From: Nocardia macrotermitis
GTDB taxonomy: Bacteria; Actinomycetota; Actinomycetes; Mycobacteriales; Mycobacteriaceae
Direction of reading: 5' to 3'
Assembly (NCBI RefSeq): GCF_009604405.1
Contig: NZ_WEGK01000005.1
Span: forward strand, 186,001-250,000
DNA length: 64,000 bases
The notes under the pieces were generated by a model, which saw only the letters and a program-made list of their open reading frames with translations, was not told the DNA's origin and did no database searches. The translations under genes were made by a program, and so were the position numbers. Within the stretch, counting starts at the first letter, position 1. The number at the start of each line of letters is the position of its first letter. Shown here piece by piece: positions 44,532 to 54,332 of the stretch.

Positions 44532-46424
44532 GTGGTTCTGCAAGCGGGGACGGTGTTCGCTGAATTCACCGTCGAACGTCTCATCGGTGTGGGTGGGATG
44601 GGGGCGGTCTATCTGGCGCGGCATCCGCGGATGGAGCGGCGGGTCGCGTTGAAGGTCGTCAACGACGGGATCGCGGCAGATCCCAAGGCGCGCACGGCAT
44701 TCGATCGGGAGGTGGCGCTCGCGGCCGGGTTGGATCATCCGAATATCGTCGCCGTCTACGACCGCAGTGGGCCGGACGATCCGGCGCTGTGGCTGTCCAT
44801 GCAGTACATCGAGGGCGGTGATGTGAATGCGCTGCTGGCCTCCGCGCCGGGCGGGTTGCCCCTCGCGCAGGCGATCGGCCTGATCACCGATGCCGCGCGG
44901 GCCCTGGATTACGCGCACGCGCAAGGGCTGCTGCATCGTGACGTGAAACCGGCGAACCTGCTCATCGAACGCGGGGAACGGTTGCTGCTCACCGATTTCG
45001 GCATCGCGCGCACCCTCGACGACACCCGCACGATATCGGCGGTCGCGGCGACGCTCGCCTACGTCGCGCCGGAACGTTTCGCGAATCTGCCGAGCGATCA
45101 GCGCGTCGACGTCTATTCCCTGGGCTGCACCCTGTTCGAATTGCTCACCGGCAGAACGCCTTTCCCGTTCACCGACCAGGCCGCCGTGATCGCGGCGCAT
45201 ATGACCGCGCCGCCGCCGGTCATCTCCGAGATACGGCGCGATCTGCCGCCGGGGCTGAACGCGGTGATCGCGACCGCGCTGGCCAAGAATCCGAACGAGC
45301 GTTACCGGACCTGCGGTGATCTCGCCGTCGCCGCATATCAGGCGGTGATTACGGCGCAGTGGTCCGCCGCCCCGGCGATGATGTCCGCGCCGCCGCCGGG
45401 TCCGTTGCCGCCGGGTCCGTTCATGGCGCCGCCGCCGAATCCGGCCGGGCGCGGGAAAGTGGGTCGGCGACTGCTCATCGCGGGAGGTATCGCGGTGCCG
45501 GTGGTCGCCGCTGCGGCCGCCGGGATCGTCGCTCTGAAACCATTTGCGCGGCAATCGGATTCGGCCGCCGACTCCGACGCGGAGTCCACGCGGTTGCGTG
45601 CCGACGCGCGCGATGCGGCACTGGCCGGAGCGCGCAAGGCGGCGACGGTCATGGGCACCACGAATGCCGACGATATGGACGGCACCATCGCGGCCATGAA
45701 GTCGGTCCTCACCGGTTCGATGCTCGAGCAATTCAACACGTCGGCCGAAGAGTTGAAGCAGATCGCGGCCACCGCCGGAGTGCACAGCTCCTCGACGGTG
45801 CTGTGCGCCGCACTGGCGAGTCTCGACGATGGACTCCAACATGCAACGGCCGTCGTCGTGCTGGAATCCACCCATACGCCGCGCACCGGTGCGGCGACCA
45901 TCGATTCGATCGCTATGCGGATGGAACTGACGCATACTCCGGACGGCTGGAAAGCGAACAGCATCACAGCTCCGTCGACCACCTCGAACACGACCACGAA
46001 CCACCGGACCGCCGCCCCCACGCCGCCGACCGGCACATCCAACGCGGCCTTCCTCGACACCGCCGCCACCGCCGCGGTCAAATCCGCGGGCGTCGCGGCC
46101 CTGACCGCCCTCTTGCAGCATCGCGCCGCCGATATCGACAACTTCGCCGCCGGAGTCCGTGCCGTCACCACCGCCGACGCGTACCGGAAACTCACCACCA
46201 CGATCGACACCGTGGTCACCGCCGTCCGCACGTCCCACCAGGACACCACCGCCAAGATCGACCCGGTCGGCCTGACCCGCCTGACCGCCGACCGGGCCGA
46301 GCTGCTCTGCGGCGTGGAGGTCACCGCCACGAACCCGTCCACCACCCAGTACAGCTCCGTCACCGTCCAGATGCAGAAGCTCTCCGGCCACTGGCTGCTC
46401 TCCGACCTCCCCAACACCTACTGA
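44532..46424 (+). CDS. Receptor-type serine/threonine protein kinase
   Basis: 630 residues. Kinase domain ~12-275: glycine loop GVGGMGAVY, ATP lysine K41 (VALKVV), catalytic D137 (HRDVKPAN), DFG 155-157, and APERF. A Pro-rich juxtamembrane linker leads to a membrane helix at ~312-335. Outside are two ~120-residue units (about 357-478 and 507-630), each an Ala-rich helix, a TG/threonine segment, and a final strand with G-W (DGWKANS, GHWLLSD), the layout of Mce-associated proteins. GTG 44532 is placed by the family start (LQAGTVFAEFTVERL). Confidence 0.9.
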   Translation: MVLQAGTVFAEFTVERLIGVGGMGAVYLARHPRMERRVALKVVNDGIAADPKARTAFDREVALAAGLDHPNIVAVYDRSGPDDPALWLSMQYIEGGDVNALLASAPGGLPLAQAIGLITDAARALDYAHAQGLLHRDVKPANLLIERGERLLLTDFGIARTLDDTRTISAVAATLAYVAPERFANLPSDQRVDVYSLGCTLFELLTGRTPFPFTDQAAVIAAHMTAPPPVISEIRRDLPPGLNAVIATALAKNPNERYRTCGDLAVAAYQAVITAQWSAAPAMMSAPPPGPLPPGPFMAPPPNPAGRGKVGRRLLIAGGIAVPVVAAAAAGIVALKPFARQSDSAADSDAESTRLRADARDAALAGARKAATVMGTTNADDMDGTIAAMKSVLTGSMLEQFNTSAEELKQIAATAGVHSSSTVLCAALASLDDGLQHATAVVVLESTHTPRTGAATIDSIAMRMELTHTPDGWKANSITAPSTTSNTTTNHRTAAPTPPTGTSNAAFLDTAATAAVKSAGVAALTALLQHRAADIDNFAAGVRAVTTADAYRKLTTTIDTVVTAVRTSHQDTTAKIDPVGLTRLTADRAELLCGVEVTATNPSTTQYSSVTVQMQKLSGHWLLSDLPNTY

Positions 46425-47144
46425 TTTCGAGCACACGCCCACCGCCACCGCGCGGGAGATGCCACCCCACTGCCCAGGTCGAGTCCCATCCGCCGCCCTG
46501 CAACGAGTTCTGGGGGACTGTCTGATATCTGGCTCTTGTCCATATTCAGTGGTCACGCCGATCCGATGGTCCGCGTCGGCGGCGCATCACGATCGCTGTG
46601 CGAAATACCCCTTACGACAAGATCGTTCACGCCGCATCCGAGCCTGCGGAATCGGAGGTCGTGCCGAGACTACCGAATGTGCTCCAGAGCCGAAAGCGCG
46701 ACAGCGCCAATTCCGACCCTCCCGCTCTGGGCGTTCGACATTGTGTGGCAAAGGATTCGGTACCGCAGATACGGCGTCCGCGATGTGATGCAAGCCGGGA
46801 TTCCGGTTCAGGAACGCCTCGAGCGCGGGCTGATCGGTATCGACGATCCGCGCTACCCGATCGACCACCCACGAGAGATGATCCACCGAACCCAGTAGCG
46901 AGTCCTTGTTCCGTTGCAGCCCTACCGGCGCGATCCCGAATGCTGCTGGCGGTGTCAAAGTCTGTTGGTGTGCAAAGTTATTGGATCAGCAATGGTGCTT
47001 CGTCGAGGTCTGTTCCAGGGGTGATGGCGGCCGGGGGGCTTCGGGGTGGGGATGGTTCATCGCTCAGATGTTTCGGGTGGATGGAATATCGGGGGCGGTG
47101 GGGCGTTGCATCGGACTGTCGGATCGGATGAGTGAGGGGACAGT
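46425..47144. other. Long intergenic region, possible gene remnant
   Basis: A minus-strand stretch at about 46740-46925 translates to protein-like sequence (SLLGSVDHLSWVVDRVARIV, then ALEAFLNRNPGLHHIADAV) but has no plausible start, no family that I recognise, and runs into Arg-rich low complexity. It may be the decayed fragment of a gene. Nothing else is supported. Confidence 0.35.
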
Positions 47145-48578
47145 GTGGCAACTGTGACGCGGGCGTCCATCGGATTGCGGTCCGAGCGGGGGCCGGTGCT
47201 CGGGGCTTTGATGTTGGCCACTTCGCTGGTGGCGTTGGATTCGACGATCATCGCGACCGCGGTGCTCACGATCACCGACAGTCTGGGCGGGTTCGCGCAG
47301 TTTCCCTGGTTGTTCTCGATTTATCTGCTGGCGCAGGCGGTTACGGTGCCGATCTACGGGAAGCTGGCCGATACCTTCGGGCGTAAGCCGGTGATGCTGT
47401 TCGGGATCGGGGTGTTCGCGCTCGGGTCACTGCTGTGCGGGCTGGCGACGAATATGGTGGGGCTCATCATCTTTCGGGCCGTGCAGGGGATCGGCGCGGG
47501 GGCGGTGCAGCCGATGTCGATGACCATCGCCGGGGATATCTACACGCTGGCGGAGCGGGCCAAGGCGCAGGGGTATCTGGCCAGTATGTGGGCGTTGTCG
47601 TCGGTGCTGGGGCCGCTGCTCGGCGGGATCTTCTCGCAGTATCTGAGCTGGCGCTGGATCTTCTTCGTGAATCTGCCGCTGGCGGCGGTGGCCGCGTGGA
47701 TGCTGTGGCGCAGTTTCCGGGAAACCGCACCGCGCCAACGCAATCGCATCGACTACCCGGGTGCCGCGCTGCTCGCGCTGGGGGTCGGCGCGATCATCCT
47801 CGCCCTGCTCGAGGGCGGACAGGCATGGGCCTGGGATTCGCCGACCGGTATCGCGCTGTTCGTCGGCGGCGGCGTCGCGCTGGTGCTGTTCGGGCTGGTG
47901 GAATGGCGTGCGGAGCATCCGATCCTGCCGCTGTGGGCGCTGATCCGCCGGGTGGTGGTGGCGGGCAGCCTGGTCTCGATGCTGGTCGGTGCGATCATGC
48001 TGGGCCTCACCTCCTATGTGCCGACCTACGCCCAGGGCGTACTGGGCGCGGACGCGCTGATCGCCGGACTCACCGTGGGCGCGCTCACGCTCGGCTGGCC
48101 GCTGGCCGCCTCCCAATCCGGCCGGATCTACCTGCGGCTCGGATTCCGCAGTACCGCGCTGATCGGTTGTGTCCTGGCCACTTTCGGCAGCGCCTCACTC
48201 CTGCTGCTCACCGCGCATTCGGCACTGATCGAAGTGGCGGCGAGCTGCTTCGCGATCGGCGTCGGCATGGGACTGACCGCGAGCCCGACCCTGATCGCGG
48301 CACAGAGCAGCGTCGACTGGACCGAACGCGGCGTGGTCACCTCCACCAATATGTTCGCGCGTTCGATCGGCAGCGCGGTCGGCGTCGCGATATTCGGCGC
48401 ACTGGTCAACGCGCGCGTCGGGCACGGCAATCACCCGACGCCCGCGGCGCTGACCGCCGCGGTGCACTGGGTGTTCCTCGGCGTGACCGCGATGGCCGTG
48501 GTCATGCTGATCGCGGCCGCCGGTATGCCGAAGGGACGCCCGGTGACCACCCCCGAACCGGCCCCGATCATGGACTGA
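47145..48578 (+). CDS. MFS multidrug exporter, DHA2 (EmrB/QacA) family
   Basis: 477 residues, about 14 helices. Helix 1 carries SLVALDSTIIATAVLTI, motif A is YGKLADTFGRKPVM, motif C is LGPLLGGIFSQYLSWRWIFF. It should export toxic compounds with protons. GAGGGGA lies five bases before GTG 47145. It is not closely related to the other DHA2 pump in the window (different motif A), and it converges with the truncated S10 peptidase. Confidence 0.92.
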   Translation: MATVTRASIGLRSERGPVLGALMLATSLVALDSTIIATAVLTITDSLGGFAQFPWLFSIYLLAQAVTVPIYGKLADTFGRKPVMLFGIGVFALGSLLCGLATNMVGLIIFRAVQGIGAGAVQPMSMTIAGDIYTLAERAKAQGYLASMWALSSVLGPLLGGIFSQYLSWRWIFFVNLPLAAVAAWMLWRSFRETAPRQRNRIDYPGAALLALGVGAIILALLEGGQAWAWDSPTGIALFVGGGVALVLFGLVEWRAEHPILPLWALIRRVVVAGSLVSMLVGAIMLGLTSYVPTYAQGVLGADALIAGLTVGALTLGWPLAASQSGRIYLRLGFRSTALIGCVLATFGSASLLLLTAHSALIEVAASCFAIGVGMGLTASPTLIAAQSSVDWTERGVVTSTNMFARSIGSAVGVAIFGALVNARVGHGNHPTPAALTAAVHWVFLGVTAMAVVMLIAAAGMPKGRPVTTPEPAPIMD

Positions 48579-48585
48579 GCGCGGC

Positions 48586-49287
48586 TCAACCCTTGCTCTG
48601 TTGCAGCGTCAGGATGCGGCTCACCGCCTCGGTATCGTGGGTCGCGGCGTCGTACAACTCGGCCATATCCTTTTTGAGCGCCGTGCGAGAATCACCGTCG
48701 AGATACACCATGTGACCCGACGGGTAGAAACGAATCGTCAGATTCTTGCGCACATCCGCATTCTCCAGCGGCATCTGCTGGAGATCCAGGACGGTCCGGT
48801 AGCAGGGCGTCACGAAATCGTAGAATCCGTTGGCGGACAACACCCGCAGATCGACATTGATCGCCATCAGCGCGGCGAGATCGGCCGAGGTGTTCAGCGG
48901 GCCGGTCTGTTTGGCACCGGTGGGGTCGGTGTGGGTGAAATCCCAGCCCTCGAACACCTTCGTGTTCAGATCGGTGTATTCCGAATTCGAGGTGAATTTC
49001 AACTGCTCGTTCAGATAGGAATTCCACATGGCGGTGTAGACGCCGGAGACCGCCGCCATAGTCGGATCGTTGCCGCCCGCGGCGGGATCCACCTCGCCGG
49101 CGATACCCGAATCGATGGCTGTCACCCGGCCGTCGTAGGCGCCGAGGGCGAGTTTGCGATCCTGCAGCAGCGTCGTCAGGAACGGGTAGCCGACGGCCAA
49201 TTTCCACGAGGTCAGCGTCGCGACATCGATACCGGTGTACTCGGACAGCTTGGTCACCAGCCTACCGAGCCCCCAGCGTTCCGGCAA
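48586..49287 (-). pseudogene. 5'-truncated S10 serine carboxypeptidase
   Basis: 234 codons homologous in layout to the C-terminal half of S10 peptidases: LVTKLSEYTGIDVATL, a DGRVTAID segment, NGFYDFVTPCYRTV (catalytic Asp region) and FYPSGHMVYLDGDSRTALK (catalytic His). The first half, with the catalytic serine (GESYG-type motif), is absent, and the 280 bases upstream contain no S10 sequence in any frame I read. The open frame begins at a TTG without a ribosome site. The gene has probably lost its 5' half by deletion. Confidence 0.75.
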
Positions 49288-49569
49288 CAGCGACTTTCAT
49301 GGCCAACAGCGTTGTGCGGCAAGACCTTCCGAGAGGTCTGTGCAGTGGCTCGCCGGGGTCGCACACCTTGGAGCGCGCGGCCGGTGCGATCCTCCGAACG
49401 ACGCGCGGCGGACATTGTGAGGTATTACAGCTTCGCGTCAGCAACCCTGCCCCGACGCGACCCGCGGAACCGCGATCGACGGCCCGCTGTTACCCGTGAG
49501 ACGGATGGTGGACAGGTCAACCACCGGGGTCGGCGCGACGGCATGGCAACGATCTAGCACACTGTAGGG

Positions 49570-50724
49570 GTGCAGGAGGTCGACGACGTACTGGGCCGGT
49601 TGCGGCGATACCCCGATGTGGAGGCGGTGAACCTCTATGCGGTCGATGCCGCCGACCGGCTGATCCTCGATGTCGCGGCCGATGCGTTGGCCGCGGCGGG
49701 TGACGGCCGCGTCGCGGTGGTGGACGACGGGTACGGCGCGCTCACTCTCGGCGCGATCGCCGCACACGATCTGCGTGGCGTGCGGGTGCATCAGGATCTG
49801 CTCACCGGTGAACTCGCGTTGTCGCACAACGCCCGTACCGTCGCGCTGGCCGACCGCTACGTCACGCATCCGCTCGGTCGTGAACTGCTGGACGGTGTGC
49901 GGGTGGTGCTGCTGCGACTGCCGCGCGCCTTGTCCGGATTGGCCGAGATCGCCGACGCCGTAGCGCGTTACGCCGATCCGGAGGTGCAGGTGTTCGCCGG
50001 GGCCCGCGACAAGTATCTGACCCCCGCGATGAACGAGGTACTGGCCGAATCGTTTTCGTCGGTCCAGGCCAGCCGCGGGCGGCAGAAGTCGCGGATCCTG
50101 TTGGCGCGGCAGCCCAGAACCGTGGGCGAACCGCCGTATCCGATTCGCAAGCAACTCGGCGAACTGGATCTCGAGGTGGTCGCGCACGGTGCGGCGTTCT
50201 CCGGCCCGCGCCTGGATATCGGCACGCGTTTCCTGATCGAACATCTGCGGCGGATGAAACCCGACGCCCGCGACGCGATCGATCTGGGCTGCGGCACCGG
50301 CATTCTCGCGGTCGCGCTCGCCAAGGCGCGACCGCACGTCACGGTGATCGGCACCGATCAGTCCGCGGCGGCGGTGGCCTCGGCGCGCGCGACCGCGACG
50401 GTGAACGGCGTCGCGGATCGGGTGCGGGTGGTGCGTGACGACGCGATGTCGGCGGTGCCGGACAACAGCGCGGATCTGGTGCTGTGCAATCCGCCGTTCC
50501 ACATCGGGGCCGCGGTGCACACCGGTTCGGCGATCAAGATGTTCACCGAGGCCGGGCGGGTGCTGCGGCCGGGCGGGGAGTTGTGGACGGTCTACAACTC
50601 GCACCTGAACTATCGCGGTGTGGTGGAGCGTTTCGTCGGGATGACCGATGTCGTGGGGCGCAATCGGAAGTTCACGGTGACCCGGTCGGTGCGGGGTATG
50701 CGGGACGGTCGCCCGGACCAGTAG
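49570..50724 (+). CDS. RsmC/RlmG-like class I methyltransferase
   Basis: 384 residues in two domains. The N-terminal ~180 residues resemble a degenerate methyltransferase domain; the C-terminal one has AIDLGCGTGILAVAL (SAM loop), VIGTDQSAAAV and the catalytic NPPFHIGAAVH, as in guanine-N2 rRNA methyltransferases (RsmC, RlmG). A 16S or 23S rRNA m2G activity is likely. GTG 49570 is close to the frame's beginning; AGGGG lies directly before it. Confidence 0.85.
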   Translation: MQEVDDVLGRLRRYPDVEAVNLYAVDAADRLILDVAADALAAAGDGRVAVVDDGYGALTLGAIAAHDLRGVRVHQDLLTGELALSHNARTVALADRYVTHPLGRELLDGVRVVLLRLPRALSGLAEIADAVARYADPEVQVFAGARDKYLTPAMNEVLAESFSSVQASRGRQKSRILLARQPRTVGEPPYPIRKQLGELDLEVVAHGAAFSGPRLDIGTRFLIEHLRRMKPDARDAIDLGCGTGILAVALAKARPHVTVIGTDQSAAAVASARATATVNGVADRVRVVRDDAMSAVPDNSADLVLCNPPFHIGAAVHTGSAIKMFTEAGRVLRPGGELWTVYNSHLNYRGVVERFVGMTDVVGRNRKFTVTRSVRGMRDGRPDQ

Positions 50725-50880
50725 CTCGGGCACGGGACCGTGCGGGTGGAATTTCCAGCCGGTACAGTCTGATTTGTCCGATTCCTGTCCGGTTGGGAAC
50801 TTGTCTTCCACGCGACACGTTGGATACTCAGAACGGCCACGATCGCCGTGGACCGCGACTTCCGGAAAGGCACGAGAACG

Positions 50881-51732
50881 GTGCGCACTTCGAGCAACCC
50901 GATCTTCAAAAACCTGCCGCAAAACCAGCGCGGCGGCGGCTACGCGAGTTTCGGTTCGCCGACCGCCCCGCCCTTCGATCAGTACGGCCAGCCCTATCAG
51001 CAGCCGTACCAGCAGCAGCCGTATCAGCAGGCCCCGGCCACCCGGCCGATGACCATCGATGACGTCGTGACCAAGACCGGCATCACGCTCGGCGTGGTGA
51101 CTGTCATGGCGATCATCTCCTACGCCCTGACCTCGATGAACAACGGGCTCGCGGGCATCTTCGTCGGCGTCGGCGCGCTGGTCGGCTTCATCCTGGTGAT
51201 GGTCGCCACCTTCGGCCGCAAGCAGGACAATCCGGCCATCGTGCTCGGCTACGCCGCCTTCGAGGGGCTGTTCCTGGGCGCGCTGTCGTTCGTCTTCACC
51301 AATGTGAAGTTCGGCGGCGTCGGCGGTGCGAGCCTCATCGGTGAGGCCGTCCTGGGCACCTTCGGCGTGTTCTTCGGCATGCTCGTGGTCTACAAGACCG
51401 GCGCCATCCGCGTCACGCCGCGCTTCACCCGCATGATGGTCGCCGCCATGATCGGCGTGCTGGTCCTGGTGGTCGGCAACCTGATCGCCGGTTTCTTCAC
51501 CCCCGGTGGTTTCGGTCTGCGCACCGGCGGCCCGCTGTCGATCGTGTTCAGCCTCATCGTGATCGGTATCGCGGCGTTCAGCTTCCTGCTGGACTTCGAC
51601 GCCGCCGACCAGCTCATCCGCGCCGGTGCGCCGGAGCGGGCGGCCTGGAGCGTGGCCCTGGGCCTGACCGTCACCCTGGTCTGGCTGTACATCGAGATCC
51701 TGCGCCTGCTGAGCTACCTGCAACGCAATTAA
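50881..51732 (+). CDS. Bax inhibitor-1/YccA-like membrane protein
   Basis: 283 residues. A Gln/Tyr/Pro-rich cytoplasmic head (QPYQQPYQQQPYQQ at about 37-50) precedes seven hydrophobic helices. FEGLFLGALSF and FDAADQLIRAGAPERAAWSVALGL are typical of the TMBIM/BI-1 family, with the conserved acidic pair in LLDFDAAD. Such proteins act as pH-dependent calcium leaks or membrane proteostasis factors. GGAAAGG precedes GTG 50881. Confidence 0.9.
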   Translation: MRTSSNPIFKNLPQNQRGGGYASFGSPTAPPFDQYGQPYQQPYQQQPYQQAPATRPMTIDDVVTKTGITLGVVTVMAIISYALTSMNNGLAGIFVGVGALVGFILVMVATFGRKQDNPAIVLGYAAFEGLFLGALSFVFTNVKFGGVGGASLIGEAVLGTFGVFFGMLVVYKTGAIRVTPRFTRMMVAAMIGVLVLVVGNLIAGFFTPGGFGLRTGGPLSIVFSLIVIGIAAFSFLLDFDAADQLIRAGAPERAAWSVALGLTVTLVWLYIEILRLLSYLQRN

Positions 51733-51754
51733 CGCGGTACCGCACTGATCCACA

Positions 51755-51789
51755 CAACGGGTGGTCGCCGATCCGGCGACCACCCGTTG
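51755..51789. terminator. Perfect bidirectional hairpin terminator
   Basis: CAACGGGTGGTCGCCG (51755-51770) and CGGCGACCACCCGTTG (51774-51789) form a perfect 16-bp stem with loop ATC, between the convergent Bax-inhibitor and NmrA genes. Confidence 0.85.
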
Positions 51790-51826
51790 GCGTTCGCGGA
51801 CTATCCGTTCGCGTCCCGGTGCGCGA

Positions 51827-52714
51827 TCAGGCCGCGGCCTCCGCGCGGAACTCCCTCGCGTGCCGATCGGCGAAATCCGCGAAAGTGGTCGGCTCCACAC
51901 CGAATTCACGATGGGTGGACAGATCCACGCGGGTCTCCGGCGAGGCGGCCCGGCCGCGGTAGATCTCCTCGAGCAGATCCACCACGTCCGGCGGCAGTCC
52001 CTCGGCGGTGTGCAGCGCGCGTTTACGCTCGAACGACACCTCCTCGTAGTCGAACCGCTGGCCGGTGGCCGTGCTGATCCGGTCGGTGACCTCGGACATC
52101 GTCAGCGCCTCGGGACCGGTCATGTCGAACGCCCGGCCCTCGATGCCCTCGGCGCGCATCATGGCCACCGCGACCTTCGCGATATCGGCGATGTCGACCG
52201 GCGCGAGCCGACTCCGCCCGATCGGCATGACCAGCGCCCGGCGTTCGGGATCCACGCCGGTGAGCGTGCCGGGCAGATAGACCTGCATGAACTGGCTGGG
52301 CCGCAGATGCGTCCACGCCAATCCGGAGTTCTCCAGGTAGTTCTCGATCTCGAGATGCCAGCGGGTGCCGCGAAAGGTCTGTGGATCGAAGGTGGTACCC
52401 GATTCCTTCCCACTGAATTTGATGATGTGGCGCACCCCGGCCGCCGCGGCGGCGTCGATGAAACGGCATTGGGTTTCGACCATGTTGTCGCGTGGTGAGG
52501 AGATCATCAGCGCGCGGTCGACGCCGTCCAGGGCGGCGGTCAGCGATTCGGCCACCGCCATATCGCCGCGCACGACCTCGATGTTCGGGAGTTCGCGCAG
52601 CCAGGGCGCGGCCTCGGGATCGCGGACCAGGACGCGCATCGGAACCGCCTGCCGGGCGAATTCCCGGACGACGATGGATCCGGACAGGCCGGTGACACCG
52701 GTCAGGAGCTGCAT
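51827..52714 (-). CDS. NmrA-like NAD(P)-binding protein
   Basis: 295 residues, atypical short-chain dehydrogenase. LLTGVTGLSGSIV is the dinucleotide loop at the N-terminus, VRGDM and KFSGKES follow, and PVDIADIAKVAV, GPEALTMSEV are NmrA/HSCARG-type. The catalytic Tyr-x-x-x-Lys is not evident, as usual for redox-sensing NmrA proteins. The start overlaps the sigma factor stop by 13 bases; these two and the SnoaL gene form one operon. Confidence 0.87.
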   Translation of the reverse strand: MQLLTGVTGLSGSIVVREFARQAVPMRVLVRDPEAAPWLRELPNIEVVRGDMAVAESLTAALDGVDRALMISSPRDNMVETQCRFIDAAAAAGVRHIIKFSGKESGTTFDPQTFRGTRWHLEIENYLENSGLAWTHLRPSQFMQVYLPGTLTGVDPERRALVMPIGRSRLAPVDIADIAKVAVAMMRAEGIEGRAFDMTGPEALTMSEVTDRISTATGQRFDYEEVSFERKRALHTAEGLPPDVVDLLEEIYRGRAASPETRVDLSTHREFGVEPTTFADFADRHAREFRAEAAA

Positions 52715-53706
52715 GATGTGCTCTTTCCTTGTGCTGGAACGGGATTCGGTGTGACGTCGGCCGGTGCCAGATGTGGCAGGCCGACGCGCGGGAACAGGGT
52801 CGGGTCGTGGATCATGTCGATGCGCGCGATCCCGGCCGCGCCGACGGTGAGCAGTTGCAGTGCGTGGGCGCGCAGCACGCCGCCGTGGCCGCGGGTGTAG
52901 AGGCCGAAGGCTGGTTGGCCGTTCGCGGTGGTGGGCATGAGGTAGCGGCCGTCGGGTTCGGTGAGCCGGGTCGCCAGGAAGCGGACGATGTGGTCGCGCC
53001 CCCGGAACCAGGATGGGATCGGCGGCATCTCGAACACCGCGTCCTCGGTGAGGACCTGCACCAGACCGTCGATGTCGGCGCGGGTGAAGGCGGTGGCGTA
53101 GCGATCGAGCAGGGTGCGTTGCCGGGCGTCCTGCGGCTCGGCCAGGTCGTAGCCGTGTGGCGCCGACTTGGCCAGTTGCGCCCGCGCTCGTTGCAGTGCG
53201 CTGTTGACCGCCGCGGTGGTGGTGCCGAGCAGATCGGCGACCTCGTCGGCGTGGAACATCAGCACCTCGCGCAGGATCAGCACCGCGCGTTGGCGGCCGG
53301 GCAGATGTTGCAGTGCGGCGATGAAGGCCAGTCGCAGCGTGTGCCGGGCCGCGGCCACCTCCGCCGGATCCAGTTCGGTGTCGGAAACCGGTTCCACCCA
53401 AGCGATTTCGGCTCGACGGGATCGCAGCGGCCCGGTCGGGTCGGTCACCGGTCCGCCCAGGCCGGACGGGTACGCGCGGCGCGCCCGGCGTTCGATCGCC
53501 CGCAGGCAGGTGTGGGTGGCGATCCGATACAGCCAGGTCCGCAGCGAGGAACGGCCCTGGAACCCGTCGTAGCCGCGCCAGGCTTTCAGATAGGTTTCCT
53601 GCACCGCGTCGTCGGCGTCGTGCGGCGAGCCGAGCATGCGGTAGCAGTAGGCGAACAGTTCGCCGCGATAGCGCTGTGCGGCGGTGTCGAACGGCTCGGT
53701 GCTCAC
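52702..53706 (-). CDS. ECF sigma factor with SnoaL-like C-terminal domain (SigG/ECF41-like)
   Basis: 334 residues. Region 2 (AYCYRMLGSPHDADDAVQETYLKAWRG, RSSLRTWLYRIATHTCL) and region 4 (LPGRQRAVLILREVLMFHADEVADLLGTTTAAVNSALQRARAQL) are clear. The remaining ~130 residues are a SnoaL-like domain (YATAFTRADIDGLVQVLTEDAVFEMPP) that replaces an anti-sigma factor in this group by acting in cis. GTG 53706 overlaps the stop of the SnoaL gene by four bases. Confidence 0.92.
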   Translation of the reverse strand: MSTEPFDTAAQRYRGELFAYCYRMLGSPHDADDAVQETYLKAWRGYDGFQGRSSLRTWLYRIATHTCLRAIERRARRAYPSGLGGPVTDPTGPLRSRRAEIAWVEPVSDTELDPAEVAAARHTLRLAFIAALQHLPGRQRAVLILREVLMFHADEVADLLGTTTAAVNSALQRARAQLAKSAPHGYDLAEPQDARQRTLLDRYATAFTRADIDGLVQVLTEDAVFEMPPIPSWFRGRDHIVRFLATRLTEPDGRYLMPTTANGQPAFGLYTRGHGGVLRAHALQLLTVGAAGIARIDMIHDPTLFPRVGLPHLAPADVTPNPVPAQGKSTSCSS

Positions 53707-54332
53707 CGCGACAGCCGGGCGGTGTCGAAAACCACTGTGTCGGAAGCGATTCGGTCGCCCCGCACGGTGATGTGGTCGACGGTGCGCAGGGTGCCGAACG
53801 GGCCGGTGTGCATGTCGTACACGACCAGTGCGCGCTCGTCGTCCCCGAACGCGTCGAGGATGTCCACCCCGGTCACCGCCTCGGCGAACTCCCCGATGGC
53901 CGCGGACACATCGGCGGCGCCGGTGAGATGTGTTCGGGGACTGTCGAATACGACGTCCTCGTGCAGCATCGCGGTCATCGTCACCAGATCGCGCCGCCCG
54001 AACGCCTCGACGAACGCGACCGCGACGGGCACACTCGCCGGAACAGGCCGATAAGCGCCGATCACCGTGGCCGTCTGTGCCTCGGGCGCGGCCACGACCC
54101 GCGATCCGGCATCGCTCTGGAAGCGTCGGAACGTCTCCAACTCCGACAACGCGCCATCGGTGGTGGTCGCGGTATGCACGAACTGCCCCGAATCGCCCAA
54201 CTCGAACGCGGAGTAGGTCACTCCCGCGGGCTGCTCGCGATGCAGTTGCGCGAAAACCTCCTCGATCAACCGCCGATTCTCGTCCCTGGCGTCGTCCCGG
54301 GTCCGGTATCGAACCACCACTGTCCTGTCCAT
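53703..54332 (-). CDS. SnoaL-like domain protein
   Basis: 209 residues. The first ~85 residues look like a dimeric alpha/beta barrel (VVVRYRTRDDARDENRRLIEEVFAQL), the rest like SnoaL/NTF2 (FVEAFGRRDLVTMTAMLHEDVVF, GPFGTLRTVDHITVRGDRI). AAGGAG precedes ATG 54332. It is first in an operon with the sigma factor and the NmrA protein and may bind the same type of ligand as the sigma factor's C-terminal domain (inference). Confidence 0.82.
   Translation of the reverse strand: MDRTVVVRYRTRDDARDENRRLIEEVFAQLHREQPAGVTYSAFELGDSGQFVHTATTTDGALSELETFRRFQSDAGSRVVAAPEAQTATVIGAYRPVPASVPVAVAFVEAFGRRDLVTMTAMLHEDVVFDSPRTHLTGAADVSAAIGEFAEAVTGVDILDAFGDDERALVVYDMHTGPFGTLRTVDHITVRGDRIASDTVVFDTARLSR

Noticed and set aside
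49438..51909. 823-residue minus-strand open frame
   Set aside because: Antisense to the methyltransferase and Bax-inhibitor genes, with low-complexity His/Asp/Gly translation and no motifs.
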